A stretch of DNA of 64,000 bases from a virus. Positions 45,012 to 55,511 of this stretch are shown one piece after another. Every line of letters starts with the position of its first letter. Position 1 is the stretch's first letter. A program made the position numbers and the translations under genes. The notes under the pieces were generated by a model. It worked only from the letters and a program-made list of their open reading frames with translations. It was not told where the DNA came from and searched no databases. The DNA is taken from the IMG/VR virus record IMGVR_UViG_3300015241_000149, positions 1 to 64,000 of that record; one strand, 5' to 3'.

Positions 45012-47108
45012 CTAGGCGTTGGGCGCGCCGGGGCTCTGGCGGTAGCAGACCAGGGTTTGGGCCTGACCGGGCGCGAGCGGGGTGGACATCGAGTTGACCA
45101 GGAAGGTTCCTTGAATGATCTTCTGACCGTTGAACGTGCGGTACACCGCGATCACGTCGCCAGGTTCGATCGCGGGATTGGGCACCATGTCGATCTGTAC
45201 GGTCTCCGACGCGCCTTTGACCAGGTTCAGCAGTGCGTCGGCGACCTGCTGCGCCTGGTCCACGGTGCCGATCAGAGCACTGGTGAAGATCGTGGTGACG
45301 ACGCCGTACGGACCCTTGGTGTAGGTCGGGCTGGCCGGGTCCAGGTCTTCGGCGGTGGCGGTCACCGGCGCGGCATTGCCCGTCGACTCGCCCTGCACGA
45401 TGACCTTGTTGTAGGTCGTCGCGTCGGTCAGGGACCGGGTGTAGGAGACCATCGTGGGGTTGGCGGTGTCTTCCACCACCCACACCGTGGGGCTCAGCGC
45501 CGGGTTCGGGATCGGGCGCAGCACCGGCACACCGTTGGGGTCGAAATACGTTTCGTATCCGATCGCGGTCGCCATGTCCTGGGCGTCCTGCCAGGCATCA
45601 TTTCCCTGGGTGGTCCCAAACAGGAACAGGGACTGAGTGAGATGCTCGGTGGAAGCGAAGTTGAAGCTCAGGCCGGGGAGCCGATTGGCGATGATCTCCT
45701 CGATCGCATCGGCGTAGTTGGTGTTGCGTGGCACGTAGAAGATCTCATCCCAGGTGTTTCGGGAAACCTGGTAGCTCAGGTCGATCCCGGACAACGTCAC
45801 CGACAACCCCCCGCCGGTAGACGTCCCGCCCGAACCAGTCACCCCATTACCCGAGCCGCCGCCGGACGCGCCCCCACCCGAGGTGCCCCCCGATTCGATG
45901 ATGTCCACCTGAGTGATCAAAAAGGTGCCCAGAGACACCATCTCGCTGTAGGAGGAATCAACCGCCACATCGACGTCGAGCACGCTCACCGTGGGACTGG
46001 CGTCGGTGGCCAGCACCCGGGTCAGCGTCGCCCTGCTCATCACCGAGGGTGCACTGGTATTGCCGGGCAGCAGGTTCGGTATGGCGGCGCCGTTGATGGC
46101 TACCTGCCAGGTCAGGCCCGCGTTGATGGACGTTTCGACCTTCACCGTGGAGCCCGGCGCGGGGGTGCTGGCCTGCCAGGAGATGCGGCTCGAGACGACA
46201 GGGCCGCCACTGATCGGTTTGGGGTCTGACACCCGGGTACCGGTCAGCGGGGTGAACAGCTCGGCGGCGGCGTCAGTTTCGGTGGCGGTGCCAATGGTGA
46301 AGTGCGTCTGCGTGTTCGGGATGGTCGGGGTCAGGACGGCGGCGGCGTCCGGGGTTTCCGACGCGGTACCGATCGTCGCCGTGACGTCTGGATTTTGCGA
46401 AAGAACTATCGAAATGGCGGAGTACGTGACAGTCTGGTTGTTAGGCGCCCCGAAGTAACTGATTGTAAAGGGGCTGTTTATGGTACCTGTCGTGCCAGCG
46501 GATGTATAAGTCTTAGCAGCGAACTCAATTAGTGCATCGTTAGTGCCGCTAGTAAAGCCTCCCTGGGCACACAGTGGAGTGTAACCAGTGGGCGACGTAA
46601 GCGTCTTGACAAAGAACTGGTTAGTCGCGGAGACCGCCCAGTCACAGACCAGGTGAACGCTGCCAGCCGCCACCGACACCGACAAGTTGGGGAGGCTCTG
46701 GGTGTTAGCTGTAAACGTACCATTGGCGTAAGTGAAAGAAGCGGAAGACCAAACCTGCGCGGGATTCCAGTTGCGCATTGTGAAATTGAACTGCATGTAG
46801 CTGGCCGTGCCTGCGCCGTTCGTGGCCACGAAAATACCGTCAGTAGATGAACTACTGATGACCTGTGTTATAACGCAGGCGTTACCGGCGAGGTTGGCCA
46901 TGGCAAACACGCCGGACGATGTCCACCCGGCGGGAATGCTGCTAAATGCCCAGCTCCCTCCGAGGAGGAGAAGGACGCAGACCCGCTTGTCACCTATCTG
47001 CCCACTGCCACCGATCGGCAAATTTCCCGCAATAGCAGCACCGGCGGCGGAGATCGTATAGTTAGAGTCATCAATCGAACAGTCGAGAAACTCTACGGGG
47101 TAGGGCAT
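45012..47108 (-). CDS. minor tail protein, tail-tip/baseplate
   Basis: 698 residues. The N-terminal ~350 are beta-rich, Ser/Thr-rich domains; a Gly/Ser linker (GGTSGGGASGGGSGNGVTGS) leads into a C-terminal part (SVTLSGIDLSYQVSRNTWDE..., YNKVIVQGESTGN) of the tail-hub type found in siphophages. The 3' neighbours are membrane proteins, the 5' neighbours other tail genes. Confidence 0.7.
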   Translation of the reverse strand: MPYPVEFLDCSIDDSNYTISAAGAAIAGNLPIGGSGQIGDKRVCVLLLLGGSWAFSSIPAGWTSSGVFAMANLAGNACVITQVISSSSTDGIFVATNGAGTASYMQFNFTMRNWNPAQVWSSASFTYANGTFTANTQSLPNLSVSVAAGSVHLVCDWAVSATNQFFVKTLTSPTGYTPLCAQGGFTSGTNDALIEFAAKTYTSAGTTGTINSPFTISYFGAPNNQTVTYSAISIVLSQNPDVTATIGTASETPDAAAVLTPTIPNTQTHFTIGTATETDAAAELFTPLTGTRVSDPKPISGGPVVSSRISWQASTPAPGSTVKVETSINAGLTWQVAINGAAIPNLLPGNTSAPSVMSRATLTRVLATDASPTVSVLDVDVAVDSSYSEMVSLGTFLITQVDIIESGGTSGGGASGGGSGNGVTGSGGTSTGGGLSVTLSGIDLSYQVSRNTWDEIFYVPRNTNYADAIEEIIANRLPGLSFNFASTEHLTQSLFLFGTTQGNDAWQDAQDMATAIGYETYFDPNGVPVLRPIPNPALSPTVWVVEDTANPTMVSYTRSLTDATTYNKVIVQGESTGNAAPVTATAEDLDPASPTYTKGPYGVVTTIFTSALIGTVDQAQQVADALLNLVKGASETVQIDMVPNPAIEPGDVIAVYRTFNGQKIIQGTFLVNSMSTPLAPGQAQTLVCYRQSPGAPNA

Positions 47109-47573
47109 TTACGCGGCGGTTGCGGTGGCGATGTTGTTGGGGCCGGCGATGGACACGATCAGGTCAGACCCGGTGGTGGTCACCGTCAGGTCGTGCGCGA
47201 ACAGCGGGATGCAGCCGGAGTCCGCCGTGCCGGAGGTGGGCCGCCAGCAAACCAGCAGCTTGCCCAGAGCATCGTTGGACGCACCGCCCGCCGCCGTCCA
47301 GGTCCAACCAGCCAAGGCCACCGTATTCTTGTGGTTGGTCGTGTCCGTCGTGACGGTGATACCGCTGGTCACCACCTTGCGCGCATAGTTCGTAAACGTC
47401 GCCTCAGTATTGGATCCGAGCAGGGTAGACAGCGCGGTGTAGTTGCGCAGGGTCGCGTCAGCCTGCAAGCCGGCAGCCTTGAGCAGCACGATGACCAGCT
47501 GGTCGGTACCCAACGCCAAGTCGCAGTAGCGGACGAACCTTCCCGTCACAGATGAGAAAACAGGATTTGCCAT
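47109..47573 (-). CDS. small tail protein
   Basis: 154 residues from ATG 47573. Helical then beta-rich (TTNHKNTVALAGWTWTA). Between tail-tip genes. Probably a minor virion protein. Confidence 0.55.
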   Translation of the reverse strand: MANPVFSSVTGRFVRYCDLALGTDQLVIVLLKAAGLQADATLRNYTALSTLLGSNTEATFTNYARKVVTSGITVTTDTTNHKNTVALAGWTWTAAGGASNDALGKLLVCWRPTSGTADSGCIPLFAHDLTVTTTGSDLIVSIAGPNNIATATAA

Positions 47574-47950
47574 CAGGGACCAATCCTCAGAACGCCGGTC
47601 GAGACGTCGGCTACCGTGCCCATGTGCGTACCGCCGCTCCACGTCGTGAAATTGTTGTCCAAGTCCTGGATGATCGTGGTGCTCAGAATCCGCACACCCC
47701 GCTTCAGCCTGAATCGCGTACCGAACGGGGCCAGCATCGACGACATGTCGACGGGGGTCAGCGTGCCGGTGGGATCCCCGAAAGACACCGTCGCCGAACG
47801 CATCTGCGCGGCCGTCCGATCGGCGGTGGCGGCCCCGTCATACGGTTGCAGCTGCGCGACAACCTTGCCGTTCTGGATGATGTCAACCTCGCACACCGCC
47901 GTGTGGTCCGTCTTGACGGCGGCCTGGAATGCGTCCGATACGCCTTGCAT
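47573..47950 (-). CDS. minor tail protein (DUF5047-like)
   Basis: 125 residues. The start MQGVSDAFQAAVKTDHTAVC and the pattern ATADRTAAQMRSATVSFGD match the DUF5047-type proteins near the tail tip of many actinophages. Overlaps the next gene by a TGATG. Confidence 0.65.
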   Translation of the reverse strand: MQGVSDAFQAAVKTDHTAVCEVDIIQNGKVVAQLQPYDGAATADRTAAQMRSATVSFGDPTGTLTPVDMSSMLAPFGTRFRLKRGVRILSTTIIQDLDNNFTTWSGGTHMGTVADVSTGVLRIGP

Positions 47951-49590
47951 TAGCTCGTCACCGCCGGCATGTCTACCTTAACGTAACTTACCTGTAGTTT
48001 ACGATACTTGACACCGTTGAGCGCCGGATTCAGATCCCAGGTGTAACTAGTGTCCGAACCAACCGAACCAGGGCCAAACACCATGTAGTGCTGTTCCCCG
48101 GTGGGATATTGCAGCAACAACACATGCGTTGATTCGTCCGCTTGCCGGAATGCCGTGTAGATGGCGGCACCATCCTGAGCTTTGTAAATCAGCTGGAAGG
48201 TGCCTTGACGCCCGTAGGTGACGCCCTGCACGACGATGGCGTTCACCTTGGTTGTACCGGCCAGTGGCAGGAACGTGCCTTGCGATTTCTGAATGGTGAC
48301 CTGATCGCCCAGGTAGGCCACCGGCAGCATGGTGTTGTTCAGCGGGTTCAGCGGGTCGATCAGCCAGAACCCGATGCGGGTGGGGGTCGCGGACAAGGTG
48401 GCGGAGAACGACGTCGCGGGCACCGCCGGAGCGGAACTGGCGTAGGACAGCACCTTGTACTGCGAAGCCACGTTCGGAGGAGCCTCATAGTCATACGCGG
48501 TAATCGTCGACATGCCGCTGGCCGCCACGGACATGTAGTTGCGGACGAACCCCCACGTCGCGCCCAGGTCCCGGGAGACGTAGAAGGCGAACAGGGTGGT
48601 CACCGGCGAGCTCGAAGACGGTAGGCAGTCCAGCTGCACCCGGTTGTTGGTGACGTCCCAGAACGCATCTGTCAGGGTCGCGGCTGGCGGCGGCGCGGCT
48701 ACCGCTTGGGTCCAGCTGGTCGACGCCGGTGCCGAGGTGAACGTGCCCAACCCGGCCCACGCCTGCTGCACCTGCACATAGCCGACATAGCCGCCGTTGA
48801 TCAGGTCGACGTTGGTGGTGGCCTGGAGGATCTCGGAGAAGACGTAGCCGCCGCTGGAGTCAGACGACGGGCTCACGAACGGGGTGAACCCACCGATGCC
48901 GGCCTGCGCGGTGGTATAGACGGCCCACTGGTACGCCTGCTGGGCGTCGTTCTGGGAGTTGGCGTAGGTCCAGGTCAGCGTGGGGCGCGCGGTGGTGGTG
49001 ATCGAACCGGTGGGCGCGGTGACCGTGATGGAGCTCTGCACGCTGTAGGTGATGTTGACGTAGAGCTCGGAAATCCGCGACGCGTTGCCGTTGAGGTCGT
49101 CGCGGCCGATCTGCTGTTGGTAGTTGTTGAAGCTCCCCACCGTCCACGGGTTGCCCTGCGGGTCCGTGGTTTCGGTCGGCAGGTCTTGCAGCACCCACGT
49201 CGCGGTGGTCGGGTTGCTCGGGGCCGTCCAGCCGAACAGCAGTTCGAAGATTCCTTGCAGGATCGTGGAGATGATGTTCTGGGACTGGGTGCAGTGGTGC
49301 CACCCGACGTGCACCGGTTGGGGCGCCGGCGCGATCACCGACTGAATCCGGACCTGCACCCCGACGGAGAAGATCTGCGCACCGGCCGGGATGCTCGGGG
49401 CCGGGAACGACACTTTGACCTTTTGGCTGTCGATCCGGCACCTGGTGGTGAACTGCACGTAGCTGGCATCGGTGTTGTCCGACCAGGCAGTGTGCGCGTT
49501 CGCCGCGCCGACCACCGTTGCCCCACCGAGCGACACCGTGGCGTTCGGGCGGATCGTCGTCGTCTGATAACTGGGTGGGGGACTGGTCAC
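47950..49590 (-). CDS. distal tail protein
   Basis: 546 residues. Beta-rich with fibronectin-like segments (TGSITTTARPTLTWTYANSQ) and a C-terminal domain with YGRQGTFQLIYKAQDGAAIY. Directly downstream of the tape measure, where siphophages encode the distal tail protein that joins tube and tip. Confidence 0.7.
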   Translation of the reverse strand: MTSPPPSYQTTTIRPNATVSLGGATVVGAANAHTAWSDNTDASYVQFTTRCRIDSQKVKVSFPAPSIPAGAQIFSVGVQVRIQSVIAPAPQPVHVGWHHCTQSQNIISTILQGIFELLFGWTAPSNPTTATWVLQDLPTETTDPQGNPWTVGSFNNYQQQIGRDDLNGNASRISELYVNITYSVQSSITVTAPTGSITTTARPTLTWTYANSQNDAQQAYQWAVYTTAQAGIGGFTPFVSPSSDSSGGYVFSEILQATTNVDLINGGYVGYVQVQQAWAGLGTFTSAPASTSWTQAVAAPPPAATLTDAFWDVTNNRVQLDCLPSSSSPVTTLFAFYVSRDLGATWGFVRNYMSVAASGMSTITAYDYEAPPNVASQYKVLSYASSAPAVPATSFSATLSATPTRIGFWLIDPLNPLNNTMLPVAYLGDQVTIQKSQGTFLPLAGTTKVNAIVVQGVTYGRQGTFQLIYKAQDGAAIYTAFRQADESTHVLLLQYPTGEQHYMVFGPGSVGSDTSYTWDLNPALNGVKYRKLQVSYVKVDMPAVTS

Positions 49591-52500
49591 CGCTTCTGCC
49601 GCCCGACAGAGTTAGCCAGCTTGTCGTTGTTCCGCTTGATCTCCACGCGCATGGTGTGGGTGATGTCGCGGCCGTCGATGTAGCAATGCACGTGCGTTTC
49701 TCCGCCTCCCTGACCGCCTTGGTTCGCCGGCCCGGACGCCGGGGTGATCGGGGGTGTGCCGGCGATGATCGAGGTGCCACCACCGGCCTGGCCGAGCACC
49801 CCCATCTTGGCGAGCATGGCGTCCGCTTCCTTGGTCGCCGCGCTGGCCAGCGACAGAGCCGACGTGGTGATGAACCCCAGGGATGAGGTGATGCCGGTGG
49901 CCAGGCTCTTACCGAACACCTCCCCGGCACTGGTCGCGGACCCAGCCGCCGCCGTAGCGCCCTGCGCGGCCGCCTCAACAGTGGATTTGCCCAGGTCAGA
50001 TGCGGCTTTCTGAGCGCCCTTCGAGCCGTCCTTGATGCCGTTGGCCAGGCCCTGATCGAAGTCCATACCGGCCTGATGCATGATCACCGATGGGGATTGG
50101 CAGCCGAGGGCGCTCTGCGCGGCCTGCGACACCTGATCGCCCATGGACTGCGCGGCGCTCACCGGCGCCGGGGTGTTCTGCTGGATGCCGTCGGCGCAGC
50201 CCTGCGCCATGTCCGAGCCGGCTTGGGTCAACGGCGCCTTGGCGCTCTCCGCCGCTGACACCGCACCCTGACAACCCGACTCGATCCCGCTCTTGATCTT
50301 TTGCCCGCCGGACTGCGCGGCGTCGCCGGCCTGCTTACAGCCGTCCCCGATGCCTGAGGCAATCTGCTGTCCGCTGGACTCGGCGGCCTGGCCGGCCTCC
50401 CGCATGCCCCCTTCGGCCTGTTTCATGATGTCCTTGAGCTGGTTGGTGTCCAGTCCGGCCTTCTTCGCTTGCCGGCCGAGGCTCTCGAAGTGGTTGCCCG
50501 CGTTGCTGGCGGCGTCGCCCGCGCCCTGGAAGCCGCTCTTGGCCGACTGCGCCGCCTGAGCCGCCTGACCCAGGCCCTGCGCGGCGGATTGCCCGGCCTT
50601 ATCGGCGCCTTGCTTGACCTTGTTGCCCATCGACGTGCCCGCGTTACCCAGGTCGTTGAGCGACCCGATCCCCACCCGAGCGCTGCTGGAGATCTTGTTC
50701 ATGCCCGACTGAACGGAGTTGCCGGCCTTGTCCATGCCCTGCTTAACGCCATTTGCGGCCTTATCCGCGCCCGCGCTGGCAAGACCGCTGAACTTGTTCA
50801 TGCCCGACTGCATAGAGCCGTTCATCTTGTTCAGGCCCTGCTTGGTGCCCGAATCCATCTTGGCCCAAGCATCGGTTTCGTGGTGCCACATCTTGTCCAT
50901 GGCCGCGCCGAAGTTACTAACCGCCTTGCCCATCCCCGAGGCAATTTCGGACGCTATCTTGCCTACCCCACCATGGGCGGCCGCTCCCATTTTTTGGAAT
51001 CCACGTTCCACGTTGGTCGCCATGCCGTCCATGGTGTCCCTGGCAATGTCGCCAATCCCGGAAAACCCAGTCTTGGCCCACGCCGACATCGCGTCCATAT
51101 TGGTTTTCGCATCGGCGGCCATGCCACGGAACACCTTGCCGACAGCGGCCCCCATCTTGCCGACCTCGCCGACGACATCGGACGCGGCCTTACCGACTGA
51201 CTTAGCCGCGTTGGCGACCGACTGGCCGAACTGGTCCGCCGCCTGTTTACCTACCCCGAAGCTCTGGGCGGCCTTCGAGACGGCCTGGGCCATCGCGTCG
51301 TACGCGGTACTGGCCTGCTTGCTAGCGTCGGCGCCCTTCTTCATGTCGGCGTTGAAGTTGTTCTGCTCGCGGTCGGCCTCCAGGATGCTGCGCGCGTCCT
51401 TGGCTACGGCGGCGGCATGGTCGCGGGCGGCGGCGGCGGCCTTCTGCTGCTCGGCGGTACCGCTCTCCATCGCCTTGTTGAGCTCATGCTGGGCGTCGTT
51501 GAGCTCGGTTTCGCGTTGGTGCAACTGCTTCAGATCCTCGTTGAAGCCCTTCACGGAGTTGCCGAGACTGTCGACGGCGCCCTGACCCTGCTTAGCGCCG
51601 CCGCCCAGGCCGCCCGGCCCGTTGCCGAGCCCCTTGCCGGCGTCCCCACCCGCTTTGCCGGTGTCGTTGAGGTCCTTCTGCTTCTGCTTGAGCTCCTTGT
51701 CCAGGGCTTGCAGGTTGCCGTCTAGGCCCTGCACCGATTTGCTCAGGTTGTCGGTCTGGCTGGCCGTCGCCGACATGTCGGAGCCCATCTTGGAGATGGC
51801 TTGCCCGGTCGAGCCGGCGGCCTGCCCCAGCTTGGAGATGTCGCCGGTGGCCTTGGCGACCGCCTTGTCCAGGGCTTCAATGCCGGCGATGGCGGGCTGC
51901 ATGTCGGCGGCCATGGTCTTGACGCCGCTGTCCAGCGCGGTCAGGTCGCCGGTGAGGGTCTTAACGTCCTTGTCGAGCTGAACGACGTCCTTGTCGAGCT
52001 GGACGACCAGCTTGTCCAGCGCGTCAGTGTCGGTGGCGAGCGCCTTCTCCTCGGCGTCGAAGTCCTTCAGCGAGGTCACGATCGTCTTGAGCGACGCCAC
52101 CAACTTCGTGCCCAGCGCGGTGGCCAGGTCGTTCACGGCCTTGACGAGCACGTTCGTGATGTCGCCAGCCAGCGTCTTCACCATGTCGTCGAGCGACTTG
52201 AGCTCGGTCTTGAGCGTGGTGATGGACTGGACCAGCTTGTTCCGTATATCCCCGTCGACCATCGTCAGAGCACCGTCGAGCTTGGTCTTCAGATCGTCGC
52301 CCAAGGTGGTGATCTCGGTGCCCAAGCTCTGCGAGGCGGTGCCCAGGGCATCCATCTGGCCAGCGGTGTCCTGCGCGGCACCGCCAGCACTTGCGATCGA
52401 GCCTGCCGCCGCCTGGTGCTGAGTACCTGAGGTGGCGGCGGCCGATCCCGCGCCCTTGTGTGCCTGGGCGGCTTGCTGGTTAGCGGCCGTGTTCTGCTGG

Positions 52501-54656
52501 AGTGCTTGGGTGTGTTGTTTGGTCGGAGGGACCGCGCCGAGGAAGTCTGAACCGTTCTTGGACACCTCGGGGGACAGGTTCTTGATTGCGTTGGTGGCGT
52601 CGTCGACCGGCGGCGTGACAGCCTGCATTGAGCCGCCGAACTGCTTCGCGGCCGCGCCGGCATCGTCAAGCGGCGGTGGGATGCCCTGAACAGTGTTGGA
52701 CAGGTCTTTGGCTGCGTTGCCGAGCGCACCCATAGCGTCGTTGGTGCCCTTGGCACTGTCGGTGGCGTCATGCTGCGCGCTGGTGGTACCGAGTAGGCCG
52801 TCCTTGAGCCCCTTGAGCGTGTTCACGGTGCCCGACACTGCACCGCCCAGGTCAGACAACCAGTGCACCCCGACGGAGATGGCGTCCCAGACGACCTTGA
52901 ACACGTCGGCGAGCTCGTGCATCAACGTGATAAGTCCGGTGATGATGCTAACAAGCGTATTTATCGAACCAGCCATAAGCGAGAATGCACCCTTGATCAA
53001 TCCCGCGTTTTGCGCCACTGTCGACGCAATTTCGTCAAAGGCAGGCTTGATCTGAGCCAATGCGTTAACAAATGCACTGCCGAACGTTGTCGCTATCGAG
53101 ATGACGTCTTGCAACTCGCCCGAAACAGCCCTAGAAGCCCCGGACACCACGCCGGAGAACGAGGTAATCTGCTTCTCGCTGTTCCCGATCGCGGCCGTGA
53201 CCGCCAGCGCCAGGTTGGTGAAGGCAGTCATGGCGGGTTGCACTGCCGGCGCGAGCTTCTGCGCCATCCCGGTGGCGGCATCCAGGATCTGCGTCATGTC
53301 CCGGGAGAACGCCTGGAAGCTCTGACCCCCGATGGTGATCAAGACGGCGCCCATCCGGCCCACCGCGCCGATCATGGTGGACACCCCGGCCAGGGCTTTT
53401 GTCTGGATGTCGCTGCCCAGATTGGCGAACGCTGTGCTCATTTGCTTGATCGCGCCTATCCCGGCTTGAACAATGCCGGGCATAGATTGGAAAAACACCT
53501 TGAAGCTAGGCGCGAGCGTGTTAGTGATGTCGCGGAAACCATTCGCCAGCTCGATCAGGGAAGTGACCGCCGGTTGAATGCCGGTCTTGGCGGCGGCGGC
53601 GATAGTTGCAAAGGCTTCCTTAAGCGGCGCGGCAATCTGTGGCAAAGCAGCCCGTACCGTTCGAATCATCTCATTGATGACCTCATCGAACGGCTTCGCT
53701 ATGTCGGTAAAGTCCTTCTTGGCCTCGGCGACCAGGTCTTTCCAACCCTGGGCAATCTGCTTGTTGCCCTTTTCCGCCATGATGGCGAACCCGGTGATCG
53801 CCGCGCCGGCCGCCAACATGAGCGCGCCAAAACCGCCGAACGCCACCGCCGCGATGACGCCCAGCGCACCAACAGCGGTGCCGAGAGCGCCCATCACCAA
53901 CGCAGCGATACCACCAACAGTGGCGAAGGTCGTCATTATCCCAATGAGCGCCTGGAAACCGCCTACCACAGCTCCAATGATGTCGCCGATCGGGCCCAAC
54001 GCACTCTTCAGGCTGTCAAAAGCATCCACGACCGGCTTGATAACCTCTTGCAAGTCCTGGAAGACCGCCGTCGTGTTGCCTATCAGCTGGTCCATCGCGG
54101 TGACGGTGGATTCGGTGGCTTGAATGCCCGATTCCATGTCCCCGATGCCTTGGGTGACGTCGGTGATGGCCGTTTCACCCGCGATAAGCCCCTGGTCGAA
54201 TGCTCCGATGGCCCCAGATGCCGCACCCGCGACAGATACCAGATCTCCGATAGCGGTGCCCGCGATATTCAGGTCAGACCCGAGCGTCTTGCCATCGTTG
54301 TCTAGATTTTTGACGTCATTGGAGAGATTGCCTATAGATTTTCCAGCGGATTCAGAGTCTCTCTCAGCGGCAGCGACAGCTTTATCAAACTCAGTATTAA
54401 AGTCTTGCAGAGCTGTTTTCGCTTCATCAAGTTGCGACTTATCCGTTGTGATCTTTATCGTTTTATCGCCAACGGCGTCTTCGGCGGTCTTGACTTCGGC
54501 CAGCTTAGCGTTGAGGTCGTCCAGCCCCGACGTTTCAACCTTGATGAGGATTGTCTTGTCGTTGAGCTGGTCGATGGCGGCATTCAGCGCTTCTATCTGC
54601 GCGATCGCGTCGGCGGCGTCGGCGTCAATGTGGATGGACATTGAAGAGCTCGCCAT
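49587..54656 (-). CDS. tape measure protein
   Basis: 1689 residues, the longest protein here. Long helical regions, a Gly/Ala-rich hydrophobic stretch near residues 210-300 (membrane-inserting in related phages), many Lys/Asp/Gln repeats and a C-terminal part with SPSVIMHQAGMDFDQGLANG, as usual. At roughly 0.15 nm per residue the tail would be near 250 nm. It begins just after the tail-assembly chaperone reading frame with GGAGG before ATG 54656. Confidence 0.9.
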   Translation of the reverse strand: MASSSMSIHIDADAADAIAQIEALNAAIDQLNDKTILIKVETSGLDDLNAKLAEVKTAEDAVGDKTIKITTDKSQLDEAKTALQDFNTEFDKAVAAAERDSESAGKSIGNLSNDVKNLDNDGKTLGSDLNIAGTAIGDLVSVAGAASGAIGAFDQGLIAGETAITDVTQGIGDMESGIQATESTVTAMDQLIGNTTAVFQDLQEVIKPVVDAFDSLKSALGPIGDIIGAVVGGFQALIGIMTTFATVGGIAALVMGALGTAVGALGVIAAVAFGGFGALMLAAGAAITGFAIMAEKGNKQIAQGWKDLVAEAKKDFTDIAKPFDEVINEMIRTVRAALPQIAAPLKEAFATIAAAAKTGIQPAVTSLIELANGFRDITNTLAPSFKVFFQSMPGIVQAGIGAIKQMSTAFANLGSDIQTKALAGVSTMIGAVGRMGAVLITIGGQSFQAFSRDMTQILDAATGMAQKLAPAVQPAMTAFTNLALAVTAAIGNSEKQITSFSGVVSGASRAVSGELQDVISIATTFGSAFVNALAQIKPAFDEIASTVAQNAGLIKGAFSLMAGSINTLVSIITGLITLMHELADVFKVVWDAISVGVHWLSDLGGAVSGTVNTLKGLKDGLLGTTSAQHDATDSAKGTNDAMGALGNAAKDLSNTVQGIPPPLDDAGAAAKQFGGSMQAVTPPVDDATNAIKNLSPEVSKNGSDFLGAVPPTKQHTQALQQNTAANQQAAQAHKGAGSAAATSGTQHQAAAGSIASAGGAAQDTAGQMDALGTASQSLGTEITTLGDDLKTKLDGALTMVDGDIRNKLVQSITTLKTELKSLDDMVKTLAGDITNVLVKAVNDLATALGTKLVASLKTIVTSLKDFDAEEKALATDTDALDKLVVQLDKDVVQLDKDVKTLTGDLTALDSGVKTMAADMQPAIAGIEALDKAVAKATGDISKLGQAAGSTGQAISKMGSDMSATASQTDNLSKSVQGLDGNLQALDKELKQKQKDLNDTGKAGGDAGKGLGNGPGGLGGGAKQGQGAVDSLGNSVKGFNEDLKQLHQRETELNDAQHELNKAMESGTAEQQKAAAAARDHAAAVAKDARSILEADREQNNFNADMKKGADASKQASTAYDAMAQAVSKAAQSFGVGKQAADQFGQSVANAAKSVGKAASDVVGEVGKMGAAVGKVFRGMAADAKTNMDAMSAWAKTGFSGIGDIARDTMDGMATNVERGFQKMGAAAHGGVGKIASEIASGMGKAVSNFGAAMDKMWHHETDAWAKMDSGTKQGLNKMNGSMQSGMNKFSGLASAGADKAANGVKQGMDKAGNSVQSGMNKISSSARVGIGSLNDLGNAGTSMGNKVKQGADKAGQSAAQGLGQAAQAAQSAKSGFQGAGDAASNAGNHFESLGRQAKKAGLDTNQLKDIMKQAEGGMREAGQAAESSGQQIASGIGDGCKQAGDAAQSGGQKIKSGIESGCQGAVSAAESAKAPLTQAGSDMAQGCADGIQQNTPAPVSAAQSMGDQVSQAAQSALGCQSPSVIMHQAGMDFDQGLANGIKDGSKGAQKAASDLGKSTVEAAAQGATAAAGSATSAGEVFGKSLATGITSSLGFITTSALSLASAATKEADAMLAKMGVLGQAGGGTSIIAGTPPITPASGPANQGGQGGGETHVHCYIDGRDITHTMRVEIKRNNDKLANSVGRQKR

Positions 54657-55487
54657 TGTCGCCTCCTTCCGCGATGGATGTTGAGAAGAAACCCTCAGGG
54701 ACTTCTACTTCTTCGGCCGCCGGGTCCGCCATGCCGTAATTGCTCAGATCCGCAACCCCAAATGTGCCGAACAGCAACGTCGGGTCGTCGGCGTCGAGCT
54801 CTGTGCGGTCCTCGGCGGAGTGCTCGTACTTGATCAGATAGTCCTTGAGCCTGGCTGGGATCTCGGGGTCCTTGCGGTACGGAGCGACCGCGTGCAGGGC
54901 TATCCAGCCGGCGTTGTAGTCCGCGCGCCGGTCCCCGATCGGGCCTTCGAGCTCCTCGAACTCAGCCCACTCCGCCAGCTCCGTCGCCGAGATGCGCCTG
55001 AGCAGCTCGGCGACGGTCCCGATCTTGAGATGACCGGCTAGTCGGAAAACGAATCGTCGGTCGGGTCGGTGCTGGAGACTTTTCCCGCCTTCGCTTCCTC
55101 ATCGTCGTCAGACAGCCCAGACAGCCGCCGCGCGGTCTTGGCCAGCAGTTCCGAGCCGCCCGAGGGCAGTTTGCCGAGCTCGGCGACGCCGCGTTTGGTG
55201 TTGGGCCAGAGCCTGTCACCCTGCTCGGTACGCAGCGCGTAGGCCAGCAGGCGCAGGGTGTTCTCGGTCAGGGACAGCGTCAGCTTGGTCTCTTTGACCT
55301 GGTACATCGGCTGGCGGTAGAGATCGAGCTCTTCGCCGGTCAGCTCGTGCACCCACACATGGCACTTCCACTGCGGGACGAACACCTTGACGCGCTCCAC
55401 GACGGCGCGGATCTGGTTGGGGTTCGACAGCGTGGGGTACTCATCCGCGCCGGTTACTTCCGGGGTTCGATAGTCCAGTTCAGTCAA
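54625..55487 (-). CDS. tail-assembly chaperone, frameshifted long form
   Basis: Made from the short chaperone by a -1 slip at GGGAAAA (55086-55080). The new frame is open without stops from the slip to 54625 and encodes AELLRRISATELAEWAEFEE and DRRADYNAGWIALHAVAPYR, matching the C-terminal half of actinophage chaperones. It overlaps the first bases of the tape-measure gene. Both forms are normally made at a fixed ratio and help the tape measure fold or recruit tube subunits. Confidence 0.85.
55038..55487 (-). CDS. tail-assembly chaperone, short form
   Basis: 149 residues ending in an acidic tail (DDDEEAKAGKVSSTDPTDD). Typical position between connector or tail genes and the tape measure. The N-terminus has YPTLSNPNQIRAVVERVKVF. 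Shares its start with the frameshifted long form. Confidence 0.8.
   Translation of the reverse strand: MTELDYRTPEVTGADEYPTLSNPNQIRAVVERVKVFVPQWKCHVWVHELTGEELDLYRQPMYQVKETKLTLSLTENTLRLLAYALRTEQGDRLWPNTKRGVAELGKLPSGGSELLAKTARRLSGLSDDDEEAKAGKVSSTDPTDDSFSD
55080..55086 (-). promoter_or_regulatory. -1 ribosomal frameshift site
   Basis: On the minus strand G GGA AAA in the zero frame of the chaperone, a perfect X XXY YYZ heptamer. The -1 frame after it has no stop for about 450 bases, while the zero frame ends at 55038. Confidence 0.85.
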
Positions 55488-55511
55488 CGGGGTGTGCTCC
55501 TACCGGGGTTA

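Noticed and set aside
49587-54656. Long plus-strand frames inside the tape measure gene
   Set aside because: These are shadows of the Ala/Gly/Lys-rich tape measure sequence; no ribosome sites or domains are seen.
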